DNA from: Kaistia defluvii
GTDB taxonomy: Bacteria > Pseudomonadota > Alphaproteobacteria > Rhizobiales > Kaistiaceae
Assembly: GCF_026343955.1 (NCBI RefSeq)
Contig: NZ_JAPKNI010000007.1
Location: 153,781 to 217,780 of the forward strand
DNA length: 64,000 bases
Direction of reading: 5' to 3'
Below are positions 9,702 to 18,483 of the stretch, piece after piece (within the stretch, counting starts at the first letter, position 1; each line of letters opens with the position of its first letter). Both the position numbers and the translations under genes were made by a program. The notes beneath the pieces are model-generated. The model made no database searches, was not told the DNA's origin, and saw only the letters and a program-made list of their open reading frames with translations.

Positions 9702-10691
9702 TCAGTTCGCCGGCGCCAGCATGGCTTCCTGCACGATGGCATTGGACGCAACCGCGTCCTGGCGGTCGATCGCCTCGCCGAGACGATTGTCGCGCTCCAG
9801 CCGGTCGACCACCGCCAGCATCCGCCGGACCGTCGCGATGTTGACCTCGCATTCGCGCACCGGGTCCAGCCCGGTCATATCCGGGAAGGTGTCGAAATAG
9901 ATCGCGCCGTCATAGCCGTCGCGGCGGATCTGGCGCAGCAGTTCGATCGTCTGCACGGAATGCACGGCGCCGACCATCAGTCCGTCGTCACGCTTGGCGT
10001 AGCCGTCGTTCAGGTGAACCCCGAGCAGGCGGCTATGGCGTGCGATCAGCGCGGCCGCGAAGGCGGGTTGCTCGTCGGCATAGAGCACATGCGCGAAATC
10101 GAGCGTTACGCCGAGATTGGGCGCGCCAGCCTCCTGGATCGCCAGCAGCGTCGTCGCGCAGTCCGGCATCAGGCTATAGGCGCGCGGCTCGTTGGGCTTG
10201 TATTCGATGCTGATCCAGCAATCCGGATCATGCGCGCACACTTCACGAATGCCAGAGACTTCGTGATCCCACATCCGGTCATAGTCGCCCTGGAAGGCAT
10301 AATCGAAGCCGTCCTGCCCAAGCCAGATCGTCATCAGATTGGAGCCGGCGGCCCGCGCCGCGTCGATGCCGCGCTTGGTGAGGTCGATCGCCTCCCGCCG
10401 GACCGCCGCGTCGGGATGGGTGAAGGCACCCAGCTTGAAAGCCGGATTGGTATAATAGCGCATGGCGAAGCCGTTGATCCGGAGCCCCAGATCGCCGAGC
10501 TTTCCCGCGAGAACGCGCGGATCCTCACCGACATGGTCGGGATAGTTCAGATCCAGATCCGTCAGGCCCTCAACCTTGGCCGCCCGCGCCGCCATTTGCA
10601 GGACGCTCGGCTTGCCCTTCTGGTCCGGCCATTCGGCCTCGGCGCGCGAGGCGAAGGAATTCAGGCGGGTGGCAAAGCGCAAGCTGTTCAC
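9702..10691 (-). CDS. Sugar phosphate isomerase/epimerase, TIM-barrel (xylose-isomerase-like)
   Basis: The protein has the AP-endonuclease-2/xylose-isomerase TIM-barrel fold. Likely metal ligands are the Glu in ISIEYKPNEPRAY, the Asp in TLDFAHVLYADE, the His in LLGVHLNDGY and the acidic site in IYFDTFPD. I take the GTG at 10691 (NSLRFATRLNSFAS), where AGG lies upstream; an ATG at 10745 adds 18 residues with no clear ribosome site. It is the first gene of a leftward set with RpiR and ribokinase, so it probably interconverts the sugar the kinase phosphorylates. Confidence 0.82.
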   Translation of the reverse strand: MNSLRFATRLNSFASRAEAEWPDQKGKPSVLQMAARAAKVEGLTDLDLNYPDHVGEDPRVLAGKLGDLGLRINGFAMRYYTNPAFKLGAFTHPDAAVRREAIDLTKRGIDAARAAGSNLMTIWLGQDGFDYAFQGDYDRMWDHEVSGIREVCAHDPDCWISIEYKPNEPRAYSLMPDCATTLLAIQEAGAPNLGVTLDFAHVLYADEQPAFAAALIARHSRLLGVHLNDGYAKRDDGLMVGAVHSVQTIELLRQIRRDGYDGAIYFDTFPDMTGLDPVRECEVNIATVRRMLAVVDRLERDNRLGEAIDRQDAVASNAIVQEAMLAPAN

Positions 10692-10905
10692 GGCGTCAGA
10701 CCTGTTCTGCGGAAGAAGGGCAGCTCGTACTTCACACGCTTTCATCTAGTTGTAAAGTTCGGACCCAATCCGCCGCAGGCCGGGCATGGGTCACGGCAGG
10801 GCCCAACGGGTGCGCGGGCCATCAGGGCTGGTCACACCCCTCTCGGCCGCTATCATTCCCGTCTCATGCGACGGCGCACCCCTGCCCCTTACCCACGAGG
10901 CACCG

Positions 10906-11793
10906 ATGACCCGACTGACCGCCAAGGACTTCCACCCCGAACTGCTCGAGCTCTACGATTTCTACGCGCATGGCCGCATCACCAAGCGCGAATTCCTCGA
11001 CCGGGCGGCGAAGTTCGCCATTGGCGGCGTCACCGCCGCCTCCATCCTGGCGACGATGAGCCCCAACTACGCGCTCGCCGAACAGGTTTCCTTCACCGAT
11101 CCCGACATCGTCGCGGAATACATCACCTACCCCTCGCCGAACGGCCATGGCGAGGTGCGCGGCTATCTCGTCCGTCCCGCCAAGGCCGAGGGCAAGCTGC
11201 CGGCGGTCGTCGTCGTGCACGAAAACCGCGGTCTCAATCCCTATATCGAGGATGTCGCGCGGCGCGTCGCAAAGGCCGGCTTCATCGCGCTCGCGCCGGA
11301 CGGGCTGACCTCCAAGGGCGGCTATCCCGGCAATGACGAGAAGGGCCGCGAACTGCAGCAGCAGGTCGATCCGGAAAAACTGATGAACGACTTCTTCGCG
11401 GCAATCGAATTCCTGATGCAGGACGAGCGCACCACCGGCACGGTCGGCATCACCGGCTTCTGCTATGGCGGCGGCGTCGCCAATGCCGCAGCCGTCGCCT
11501 ATCCCGAGCTCGGCGCCGCCGTGCCCTTCTACGGCCGCCAGGCCAAGGCAGAGGACGTGCCGCGCATCCAGGCGCCGATCCTACTGCATTATGGCGAGCT
11601 GGACACGCGCGTGAACGAGGGCTGGCCCGCCTATGAGGCGGCGCTGAAGGCCAACGGAAAAACCTACGAGGCCTATATCTATCCCGGCGCCAACCACGGC
11701 TTCCACAACGATTCGACGCCACGCTACGACAAGGAAGCCGCCGATCTCGCCTGGCAGCGCACGATCGACTGGTTCAAGAAATATCTGGCCTAG
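10906..11793 (+). CDS. Dienelactone hydrolase family protein with Tat-like leader
   Basis: This is a 295-residue alpha/beta hydrolase. The nucleophile elbow is GFCYGGG (Cys, as in dienelactone hydrolases), with Asp in GELDTRVNE and His in GANHGFHN completing the triad. The N-terminus is [16 protein letters not shown] then a hydrophobic run ending YALA, which resembles a degenerate twin-arginine leader with KR, so a periplasmic location is possible. CGAGG lies just before the ATG at 10906, favouring it over the longer frame from 10786. It diverges from the sugar isomerase operon. The true substrate is not known. Confidence 0.85.
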   Translation: MTRLTAKDFHPELLELYDFYAHGRITKREFLDRAAKFAIGGVTAASILATMSPNYALAEQVSFTDPDIVAEYITYPSPNGHGEVRGYLVRPAKAEGKLPAVVVVHENRGLNPYIEDVARRVAKAGFIALAPDGLTSKGGYPGNDEKGRELQQQVDPEKLMNDFFAAIEFLMQDERTTGTVGITGFCYGGGVANAAAVAYPELGAAVPFYGRQAKAEDVPRIQAPILLHYGELDTRVNEGWPAYEAALKANGKTYEAYIYPGANHGFHNDSTPRYDKEAADLAWQRTIDWFKKYLA

Positions 11794-11853
11794 CCAGCGC
11801 CAATCGCGCAGCCCTTTCGCGCCACGAACAACGCCCTGCCCGAGACAACGAAA

Positions 11854-11883
11854 CGGCGCGACGCTCTTGCAGGCGTCGCGCCG
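11854..11883. terminator. Bidirectional terminator between convergent genes
   Basis: CGGCGCGACGC (11854-11864) and GCGTCGCGCCG (11873-11883) form an 11-bp stem with an 8-base loop. It lies between the hydrolase stop (11793) and the sulfatase stop (11908), so it can serve both. Confidence 0.65.
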
Positions 11884-11907
11884 CGGTCGACGGTTGTCGC
11901 TCCCCGA

Positions 11908-14361
11908 CTAATCCCGCGCGCGCGCGAGCTTGGTTTGAATGACCGCCTGCTCGTTGGCGGTCAGCTGGGTCGGGCCCAGCTTGAAGGTGATCTTGTCGAG
12001 CTTGCCGGTGAAGGCGAAGGGCACCTGGTAATCCGCCTCATCGACCGAAGTGCGGGTATCGATTCCGATATCGAAGGTCTCGTCGATCGTCATCAGGAAC
12101 GGCGTGCTGTGCGGGATCTGCTGGCGGGCGACTTCGGTGTCATCGACCTTCAGGACGCCCGTGCCCCCCTTGCCGGCGCCGGGGCCATCATAGGCGAACT
12201 CGAACACGATCTGATGCTTGCCGGGCGTCAGCGCATCCTTCCCTTCCCAGCGGAAGTGATCGAGTGCAAGCAGGTTATAGGCAAATACCGGCTTGCCCTT
12301 GAGCAGATAGAGGCCATAGCCGCCGAAATGCCCGCCCAGCGTGGCGAGCATGCCTTCCGCCCCGCCTTCGGGGATCTCGACATCGGCCTGGATGGTGTAG
12401 GACCGGGTCAGCAGGTCCGGCGACGCACTGGCCGGCAGACCGGAGACCTGGCCGGCATAGGTGAAGGTGTTCCGCCCCGCCGTAGAAGACGGACGCGGCG
12501 CCAGAAGCCGCTGGACGATCGAATTATCAAGCGGGAAGACGTTGTATTTCGCCGCCTCGACAAGGAAAAGATCCTTGAGTTCCTGCAGCTTCTGCGGGTT
12601 TGCGGCGGCGATATCGTTGTTCTGCGAGTAGTCCTCGGCGATGTTGTAGAGTTCCCAATCATAGCCGCCGATCACGTCGGGCATTTTCGCAAGCCCCAGC
12701 AGCCACGGCGGCTGCGGCGGCGTTGTCGCGGCCATCCAGCCATCGTGATAGATCGCGCGGTCGCCGAACATCTCGAAATACTGCGTCGCCCGCGCGGACG
12801 GCACGTTGGCGTTTTCCTTGTCCCAGCTATAGGCCATGCTGACGCCCTCGATCGGGCGCTGCTGGATGCCGTTGACCGCGACCGGCGCTTGAACGCCCGT
12901 GGCTTCGAGGATCGTGGGAACGATGTCGATCATGTGGTGGAACTGACTGCGAACCCCGCCGGCATCCTTGATCCGCGCCGGCCAGGACATCGCCATGCCC
13001 TGCCGCGTGCCGCCAAAATGCGACGCGATCTGCTTGGTCCATTTGAACGGCGTATCGAAGGCCCAGGACCACGCGACCGACATATGCGGGGTGGTCTTGT
13101 CGGAGCCCCAGACGTCATAGAAAGGCAGCTGGTCCTTGACCGGAACGTCGATGCCCTGGATGGCGGCGAGATCGAACGGCGTGCCAAGGGTCGAGCCCTC
13201 CGCGCTCGTGCCATTGTCACCCTCGATGTAGATGATCAGCGTATTGTCGAGCTTGCCCTGGTCTTCCACTTCCTGGATGACACGGCCGATCTCGTGGTCG
13301 GTATAGGCGACATAGGCGGCATAGACCTCTGCCTGCCGGGCAAACATCTTCTTGTCGTCCGCCGAGAGGGTGTCCCATTTCGGCAGGCTGTCGGGCCAGG
13401 GCGTCAGCGCGGTATTGGCGGGGATGACACCCAGACGCTTCTGATTGGCGAAGATCTCGTCCCGCATGGCGTTCCAGCCCATGTCGAACTTGCCCTTGAA
13501 CTTGGCGATCCATTCGGGCGTCGGCTGATGTGGCGCATGCGTGCCGCCGGGCACGTAGTAGAGGAAGAAGGGCTTGTCGGGCGCACCGGCGTTGGTCTGC
13601 CTCAAATAATCGATGGCGTTGTCGGCCAGGTCGGTCGTGAGGTTGTAGCCGGGCTTGCCGATCCACGGGAAAACCTGGGTCGTGTTCTGGAACAGATAGG
13701 GCGTCCACTGGTTGGTTTCGCCGCCCATGAAGCCATAGAAATAGTCGAAGCCCATGCCGGACGGCCATTGGTCGAACGGGCCGGAGAGGCTGTACTGGAA
13801 GCTCGGCGTATTGTGGTTCTTGCCGAACCAGGATGTCGTGAAGCCGTTCTCCTTCAGGATCTCGCCAACCGTCGCATTCTCCGGCCCGATGACGGAATCA
13901 TAGCCCGGGAAGCCGGTCGACTGCTCGGTGATCACGCCGAAGCCGACCGAGTGATGGTTGCGGCCGGTGATCAGCGCCGCCCGCGTCGGCGAGCACAGCG
14001 CGGTTGAATGGAACTGCGTGTAGCGCAGTCCGGCATTGGCAACCCGGTCGAGCGCCGGCGTCGGGATCACACCACCGAACGTGCCGGAAACGCCGTAACC
14101 GGCGTCGTCGGTCATGATCAGCAGGATGTTGGGCGCGCCGGCGGGCGGGACCACGGTTGGCGGCCAGAAGGGCTTCGATGCCGCGGCATCGGGGTTGATG
14201 ACGCCGCCAAACGGCAATGGCGGGCTCGGAATGTAGCGCCCGTCGATCGTCTGCGTCGCGCTGGGCGACCCGGGCGTCCCTGTAATCGTCTGGGCATTTG
14301 CACCCGCGACGCACAGACTGGAAGAAAGCATGAATAGGGATAAATAACGCTTGGAAAGCAT
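11908..14361 (-). CDS. Arylsulfatase-type sulfatase, secreted, long form
   Basis: This 817-residue sulfatase hydrolyses a sulfate ester. The signature CSPTRAALITGR near residue 122 holds the Cys that becomes formylglycine, and NILLIMTDDAGYG supplies the metal-binding Asp pair. Residues 1-24 form a signal peptide (MLSKRYLSLF ... ANAQ), so it acts in the periplasm or outside. Beyond the sulfatase core (about residue 600) is an extra beta-rich domain, also seen in other long bacterial arylsulfatases. ATG 14361 has GAGAGG six bases upstream, better than the ATG at 14397. It is monocistronic. Confidence 0.9.
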   Translation of the reverse strand: MLSKRYLSLFMLSSSLCVAGANAQTITGTPGSPSATQTIDGRYIPSPPLPFGGVINPDAAASKPFWPPTVVPPAGAPNILLIMTDDAGYGVSGTFGGVIPTPALDRVANAGLRYTQFHSTALCSPTRAALITGRNHHSVGFGVITEQSTGFPGYDSVIGPENATVGEILKENGFTTSWFGKNHNTPSFQYSLSGPFDQWPSGMGFDYFYGFMGGETNQWTPYLFQNTTQVFPWIGKPGYNLTTDLADNAIDYLRQTNAGAPDKPFFLYYVPGGTHAPHQPTPEWIAKFKGKFDMGWNAMRDEIFANQKRLGVIPANTALTPWPDSLPKWDTLSADDKKMFARQAEVYAAYVAYTDHEIGRVIQEVEDQGKLDNTLIIYIEGDNGTSAEGSTLGTPFDLAAIQGIDVPVKDQLPFYDVWGSDKTTPHMSVAWSWAFDTPFKWTKQIASHFGGTRQGMAMSWPARIKDAGGVRSQFHHMIDIVPTILEATGVQAPVAVNGIQQRPIEGVSMAYSWDKENANVPSARATQYFEMFGDRAIYHDGWMAATTPPQPPWLLGLAKMPDVIGGYDWELYNIAEDYSQNNDIAAANPQKLQELKDLFLVEAAKYNVFPLDNSIVQRLLAPRPSSTAGRNTFTYAGQVSGLPASASPDLLTRSYTIQADVEIPEGGAEGMLATLGGHFGGYGLYLLKGKPVFAYNLLALDHFRWEGKDALTPGKHQIVFEFAYDGPGAGKGGTGVLKVDDTEVARQQIPHSTPFLMTIDETFDIGIDTRTSVDEADYQVPFAFTGKLDKITFKLGPTQLTANEQAVIQTKLARARD

Positions 14362-14760
14362 GGCAGACCTCTCGCAGGACGCGTGAATTGCCGTCATGAA
14401 ATATACTATGGCATACGAACAGAATGACTTACGCGCAGCGTCAGGACATCCTCGACTGCCGTCGCCACGATAGCGAAACGCAACGGAGCCTCAACCATCG
14501 TTTCCCTCGCAGCAAAGCACGATATCGTTACAATCGGCGCGGGCGCATGCCGACGACCGCCCGGATGCAGCGAGCCCGAGCCTTTGCCAGCCGGCGAGGC
14601 GGCGCCTTGAGCGGGTGACAAGCCCCACGGCGGCGAGAAGGGCCAGACGGGGCCGCCGGAAAATTTCGATTCCCGCGAGCGCTTCGTGTCGAAATGGGGC
14701 CTCGGCATCCGTCGTCTGGTGAGCCCGGCAGCGATCGGGTCGAAACCGAAAGGACAAGCG
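14362..14760. other. Intergenic region between sulfatase and VOC gene
   Basis: This 399-base divergent gap holds the promoters of both neighbours. Just upstream of the sulfatase it is AT-rich (around 14395-14430, with AAATATACTATGGC). The rest is GC-rich; no gene or recognised RNA is seen. Confidence 0.4.
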
Positions 14761-15240
14761 ATGACCGTTGCCAAGAACACCATTTGCGTCTGGTACGACA
14801 AGGACGCCGAGGAAGCCGCCCGCTTCTACGCGAAGACCTTTCCCGACAGCGCCGTGCATGCCGTCCACAGGGCGCCCAGCGATTATCCCTCGGGCAAGGC
14901 GGGCGACGTGCTGACGGTCGATTTCACCGTCGCCGGCATCCCCTGCATTGGCCTCAATGGCGGCACCGCGTTCCAGCACAGCGAAGCCTTCTCGTTCCAG
15001 ATCGCAACCGACAGCCAGGAAGAGACCGACCGCTACTGGAACGCCATCGTCGGCAATGGCGGCCAGGAAAGCATGTGCGGCTGGTGCAAGGACAAATGGG
15101 GCATCTCCTGGCAGATCACGCCGCGCGTGCTGACCGACGCGATGGCGGCCGGCGGCGACGAGGCCAGGCGCGCCTTCGAGGCGATGATGGAGATGAAGAA
15201 GATCGACGTCGCCAAGATCGAGGCGGCAAGGCGGGGGTGA
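14761..15240 (+). CDS. VOC-superfamily protein, PhnB/3-dmu-9_3-mt type
   Basis: This 159-residue protein has the PhnB-like VOC fold. It starts with the typical NTICVWYDKDAEEAARFYAKTFP and has DVLTVDFTVAGIPCIGLNGG and CGWCKDKWGISWQITPR. Proteins of this group are small metal-site or former metal-site proteins whose substrates are mostly unknown. AAAGGAC lies eight bases before the ATG at 14761, and the longer frame from 14686 adds no recognisable sequence. It stands alone between a divergent sulfatase and the DJ-1/MarR pair. Confidence 0.85.
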   Translation: MTVAKNTICVWYDKDAEEAARFYAKTFPDSAVHAVHRAPSDYPSGKAGDVLTVDFTVAGIPCIGLNGGTAFQHSEAFSFQIATDSQEETDRYWNAIVGNGGQESMCGWCKDKWGISWQITPRVLTDAMAAGGDEARRAFEAMMEMKKIDVAKIEAARRG

Positions 15241-15396
15241 GCGGTTCGACGCGACCGGAATGGCGACTTTCTGGCTCCGCCGTTCACGCCGACAAGACTG
15301 GCCGGGATGGCTTTTTCTCAGCTCTCTGATCGAGCTGTCTCATACTACCGACAGCCCCATCTTCGTCCACGCGCCACCTTGGCGCCTCCTCTCGAA

Positions 15397-15432
15397 TTGA
15401 CAGCACGCTAACAAATCGTCAGCATGCTGTCA
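15397..15432 (+). promoter_or_regulatory. Promoter with overlapping inverted repeat, candidate MarR operator
   Basis: A consensus -35 box TTGACA (15397-15402) lies inside TGACAGCA (15398-15405), whose exact inverse TGCTGTCA is at 15425-15432, over the -10 position. A repressor bound there would block RNA polymerase; the MarR gene at the end of this operon is the obvious candidate. Confidence 0.5.
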
Positions 15433-15454
15433 TGATGTTGGGAGGAGAATTCGC

Positions 15455-16078
15455 GTGACCCAGGAAACCGTGCACGTCGCTATCTATGACACGATGGCGG
15501 ACTGGGAGGTGGGTTATGCGATTGCGCATATCCGCTCGCCCGAGTTCCAGAAAATGCCCTGTCGTTATCAGATGAAGACCGTCGGACGGTCGCTTGATCC
15601 GGTCACCAGCAAGGGCGGCATGCGGCTGTTGCCGGATCTCCGGCTCGACGCGCTAGAACCGGAGGCGAGCCGGATGCTGATCCTGCCCGGCGCCGACATC
15701 GCCATGACGGGCGGCATTGATGATTTCGCCGCCATGGCGGGACGCTTTCTCGCCTCCGGCGTCCCGGTCGCCGCAATTTGCGGGGCGACGGCGGCGCTGG
15801 CGAGGCAAGGGCTGCTCGACAGACGGTCGCATACCAGCAACGCCAAGGCCTTTCTCGAGATGACGGGCTACCGGGGCGGCGGCTACTATCAGGATCGTCT
15901 CGCCATCACGGCAGGCGATCTGATAACCGCCAGTGGCATCGCGCCGGTCCCCTTTGCCGCCGAGATATTCCGAAAGCTGGACCTCTATGGCGAGGCGACG
16001 CTGACATCCTGGCTAAAGCTGTATCAGGACCAGGATCCGGCGGGGTTTTATGAACTGATCGCGGAGTCGACTCCGTGA
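15455..16078 (+). CDS. DJ-1/PfpI-family glutamine amidotransferase-like protein
   Basis: This 207-residue DJ-1/PfpI-like protein starts at a GTG preceded by GGGAGGAGA. The nucleophile elbow is AAICGATAAL around residue 110, with the Cys expected for this family, and an acidic residue sits near LPGADIAM. Related proteins are amidases, isonitrile hydratases or stress proteins; the exact activity is not readable here. Its stop overlaps the start of the MarR gene (GTGA), so the two are translated together and probably share one signal. Confidence 0.85.
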   Translation: MTQETVHVAIYDTMADWEVGYAIAHIRSPEFQKMPCRYQMKTVGRSLDPVTSKGGMRLLPDLRLDALEPEASRMLILPGADIAMTGGIDDFAAMAGRFLASGVPVAAICGATAALARQGLLDRRSHTSNAKAFLEMTGYRGGGYYQDRLAITAGDLITASGIAPVPFAAEIFRKLDLYGEATLTSWLKLYQDQDPAGFYELIAESTP

Positions 16079-16527
16079 TCGATGCGCAGGAAAAGCTGAG
16101 TTCTATGGCGCTGACGGTGTTCGCGCTGAACGGATTGTTCCTGACGGTCGCCGAGGGACTCGCGGTTCCGGCAGGGCTGACGGCGACGCGTTGGCAGGTG
16201 CTTGGCGCGGTGCTCAGGGAGCCGCTGACGCAGGCGGAGATCGCTCGGCGGATGGGGATCACCCGGCAGAGCGTCCAGCGCACGGCAAACCAGCTTGCCG
16301 AGGATGGCATGCTGGCGATGATACCCAACCCATCGCACCGAAAAGCAATGCTGCTCCAGCCTACCGAAAAAGGGCTGGCGGCGATCCGGGCCATCCATCC
16401 GCAGCACGCCGCCTTCGCCGGACGGCTGAAGACAGAATTGGGTGAGGAACGGATGGTCCGCCTATCGGATGCCCTGACGGAGCTCCGGTCCGCCATGGAC
16501 CATCTCGTGCCAGCGGAGGCGGACTAG
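16075..16527 (+). CDS. MarR-family transcriptional regulator
   Basis: This 150-residue winged-helix protein has its DNA-reading helices at LTQAEIARRMGITRQSVQRT (about residues 51-70), followed by a wing region around NPSHRKAMLLQPTEKG. It starts at the GTG overlapping the DJ-1-like gene's stop codon. MarR proteins commonly repress their own operon and are released by small aromatic or oxidising compounds. The inverted repeat over the operon promoter (15398-15432) is a natural autoregulation site. It ends two bases from the convergent rsgA. Confidence 0.88.
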   Translation: MIDAQEKLSSMALTVFALNGLFLTVAEGLAVPAGLTATRWQVLGAVLREPLTQAEIARRMGITRQSVQRTANQLAEDGMLAMIPNPSHRKAMLLQPTEKGLAAIRAIHPQHAAFAGRLKTELGEERMVRLSDALTELRSAMDHLVPAEAD

Positions 16528-16529
16528 CC

Positions 16530-17549
16530 TCACCGCTTGTTCCCTCTCGGGCCCTTCAGGACCGGGGTCTTGGCGCGGTTTTCGTCCTGGAGCTTGCGCC
16601 AGCGGCTGAGGCGGTCGGGGTCGAGCGTGCCGGCCTTGACCGCCGCCTGCACCGCGCAGCCGGGCTCGTGCTCATGCGTGCAATCGCGAAACCGGCAATT
16701 CGGCGCCAGTTCCGTGATCTCGGCGAACAGTTGCTCGATGCCCTCGGCCGCGTCGCTGACATGCAGCGTCCGCATGCCCGGCGTATCGATCACCCAGCCG
16801 CCGCCGGCGATCCGGTGCAGCGAGCGCGAGGTCGTGGTATGGCGGCCCTTGGCGTCGCTCTCGCGGATGCCGCCGGTCTGTTGCGGCGCGTCCTGATCGG
16901 GGCCTGCCAGCGTGTTCAGCAGCGTCGACTTGCCGACGCCGGAGGAGCCGATCAGCGCCACCGTCTGCCCTTCCCCGCACCAGGGCGCGAGCGCTGCCGC
17001 CGCCGCGCCGCTGCGACCATCCAGCGTGACGCATTGGAGCCCGCGCTGCAGCGCCGTCACCTGCGCGGCATAGGCATCGGCGTCCTCGACGGTGTCGGCC
17101 TTGGTGAGCAGGATCACCGGCCGGGTGCCGGCCTGGTTGGCGAGCGCCAGATAGCGCTCCAGCCGGGCGACGTTGAAATCGGCGTTGCAGGAGGTGACGA
17201 TGAACAGCGTGTCGACATTGGCGGCGGTCAGCTGCGGCTGGGTGCCACCCTCGACCCGGCGCTGCAGGAGCGTCTTGCGTTCGAGCCGGCGGCGCAGCCA
17301 GTTGGTGCCCGGCTCCACCAGCACCCAGTCGCCCACCGCATAGTCGCCGGTGTTGGTATGGGGCTGCAGCATCATCCGGTGCGGACCATCGACAGAGACG
17401 GCGCTCATCCGCGCCCGGTGCACGGTGGCGATCCGCATCGGCACGAGGCCGGCATCGTCAGGTCCGATCTGGTCGGCGAAGAAATCTGACCACCCCATCC
17501 CCGCCAGCGTCGAGGGTTCGGCGGCCGAGTCGGTCCGCGGCTCGCTCAA
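16530..17549 (-). CDS. rsgA: Ribosome small-subunit-dependent GTPase A (RsgA/YjeQ)
   Basis: RsgA is a circularly permuted GTPase that helps late maturation of the 30S subunit. The permuted order is visible: G4 (LLTKAD, about 147-152), G1 (GSSGVGKST, about 200-208), G3 (DTPGM, about 255), then the zinc motif CRFRDCTHEHEPGC (about 286-299). The N-terminal OB domain covers about residues 35-100. The frame opens with a TTG at 17549; an ATG at 17498 (MGWSDFF) is an equally reasonable start and gives 322 residues. It converges with the MarR gene, two bases apart. Confidence 0.92.
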   Translation of the reverse strand: MSEPRTDSAAEPSTLAGMGWSDFFADQIGPDDAGLVPMRIATVHRARMSAVSVDGPHRMMLQPHTNTGDYAVGDWVLVEPGTNWLRRRLERKTLLQRRVEGGTQPQLTAANVDTLFIVTSCNADFNVARLERYLALANQAGTRPVILLTKADTVEDADAYAAQVTALQRGLQCVTLDGRSGAAAAALAPWCGEGQTVALIGSSGVGKSTLLNTLAGPDQDAPQQTGGIRESDAKGRHTTTSRSLHRIAGGGWVIDTPGMRTLHVSDAAEGIEQLFAEITELAPNCRFRDCTHEHEPGCAVQAAVKAGTLDPDRLSRWRKLQDENRAKTPVLKGPRGNKR

Positions 17550-17714
17550 GATCGGGCCTGGCGTTGGGGCGTCTTCGTCATGGACAGGTTCCCGGGTAAC
17601 AGGGGGCTAACGCCAGGCTAACGGAAAAACCGCCTGCGGCACGGTGTGTCGGAGTCAGCGGCGACCGTCCCACGCCGGTTCTATAGGCCCCCGTCGCCGC
17701 CCGGCGCAAGCGCG

Positions 17715-18398
17715 TCAGCCCCTCGGCGCCTCGCGGGCCTCGAAGAAGGCGCGCATCGCCGTGCTGGCGCGGCCGTGATGCCGTGCGAGCGCGTCGAGCG
17801 CCCTCGCCTCGTCCCCCGCACGGCAGGCCGCCAGCATGTCGCGATGTTCATCCTGGCCCATGTCGCCGATCGCCGCCAGGTGAAAGCGCAGATACCGGTC
17901 GGCCGATGCAAGGTGCTGTTCCGTCAGCGCAATCAGGCGCGGCAGGCCGGCCTGCGCATAGAGCGTCATGTGGAAGCGGCGGTTCAGCTCGCCCATCCGG
18001 CCGGGGTCCGTCTCCTGGTCGATCTCCGCCAGGATCTCCTCGGCGATGGTAAAATCCTCCTCGCCCAGATGCGGGATCGAGAGGCGCAGCGCCTGCGGTT
18101 CGAGCGCCGCGCGGATGGCGTAGTTATCCATCGCGTCGAGCAGGGTGATCTGGACCACGACGGCGCCGCGATGGGGCTCGAAATCGACCAGGGCTTGCGC
18201 CTCAAGTTGCCGTAAAGCCTCGCGAATCGGCATCCGGCTGACCTTGAAGGTGGTGGCCAGCTCCTCCTGGCGAAGCGGAGTTCCCGGCGCGATTGCCCCC
18301 GAAAGGATCGCCTCGCGCAGCGTCGCCTCGACATATTCGGTGGCCGTGCGATAGCGCGGCGGCGCGGCTTCGAGCAGTTGCGACAGCCCGCTGGTCAT
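17715..18398 (-). CDS. GntR-family regulator, FCD (FadR) type
   Basis: This 227-residue regulator has an N-terminal GntR winged helix (TFKVSRMPIREALRQLEAQALV, about residues 45-66) and a C-terminal FCD ligand-binding domain. The FCD metal-binding residues would be the Asp/His set in NRRFHMTLYAQAG and DEHRDMLAACRAGD. ATG 18398 has GGAGG seven bases upstream; ATG 18404 is also possible. It diverges from the BenE transporter, with a perfect palindrome between them, so it likely represses benE-mobA and itself until an organic-acid ligand binds. Confidence 0.88.
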   Translation of the reverse strand: MTSGLSQLLEAAPPRYRTATEYVEATLREAILSGAIAPGTPLRQEELATTFKVSRMPIREALRQLEAQALVDFEPHRGAVVVQITLLDAMDNYAIRAALEPQALRLSIPHLGEEDFTIAEEILAEIDQETDPGRMGELNRRFHMTLYAQAGLPRLIALTEQHLASADRYLRFHLAAIGDMGQDEHRDMLAACRAGDEARALDALARHHGRASTAMRAFFEAREAPRG

Positions 18399-18431
18399 CC
18401 CCATGCCTCCCTCGGTCCACCCTTGCCTGTC

Positions 18432-18445
18432 GATTGGATCCAATC
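18432..18445. promoter_or_regulatory. Perfect 14-bp palindrome, candidate GntR operator
   Basis: GATTGGATCCAATC is a perfect palindrome in the 85-base gap between the divergent GntR and benE genes. Size and position suit an FCD-type GntR dimer controlling both directions. Confidence 0.6.
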
Positions 18446-18483
18446 TAACAATTCGTCCATCGAATGCAATCGGGACAGCGACG

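Noticed and set aside
11935..14007. 690-residue plus-strand frame opposite the sulfatase
   Set aside because: The sulfatase has a signal peptide, active-site motif and ribosome site; this frame has none.
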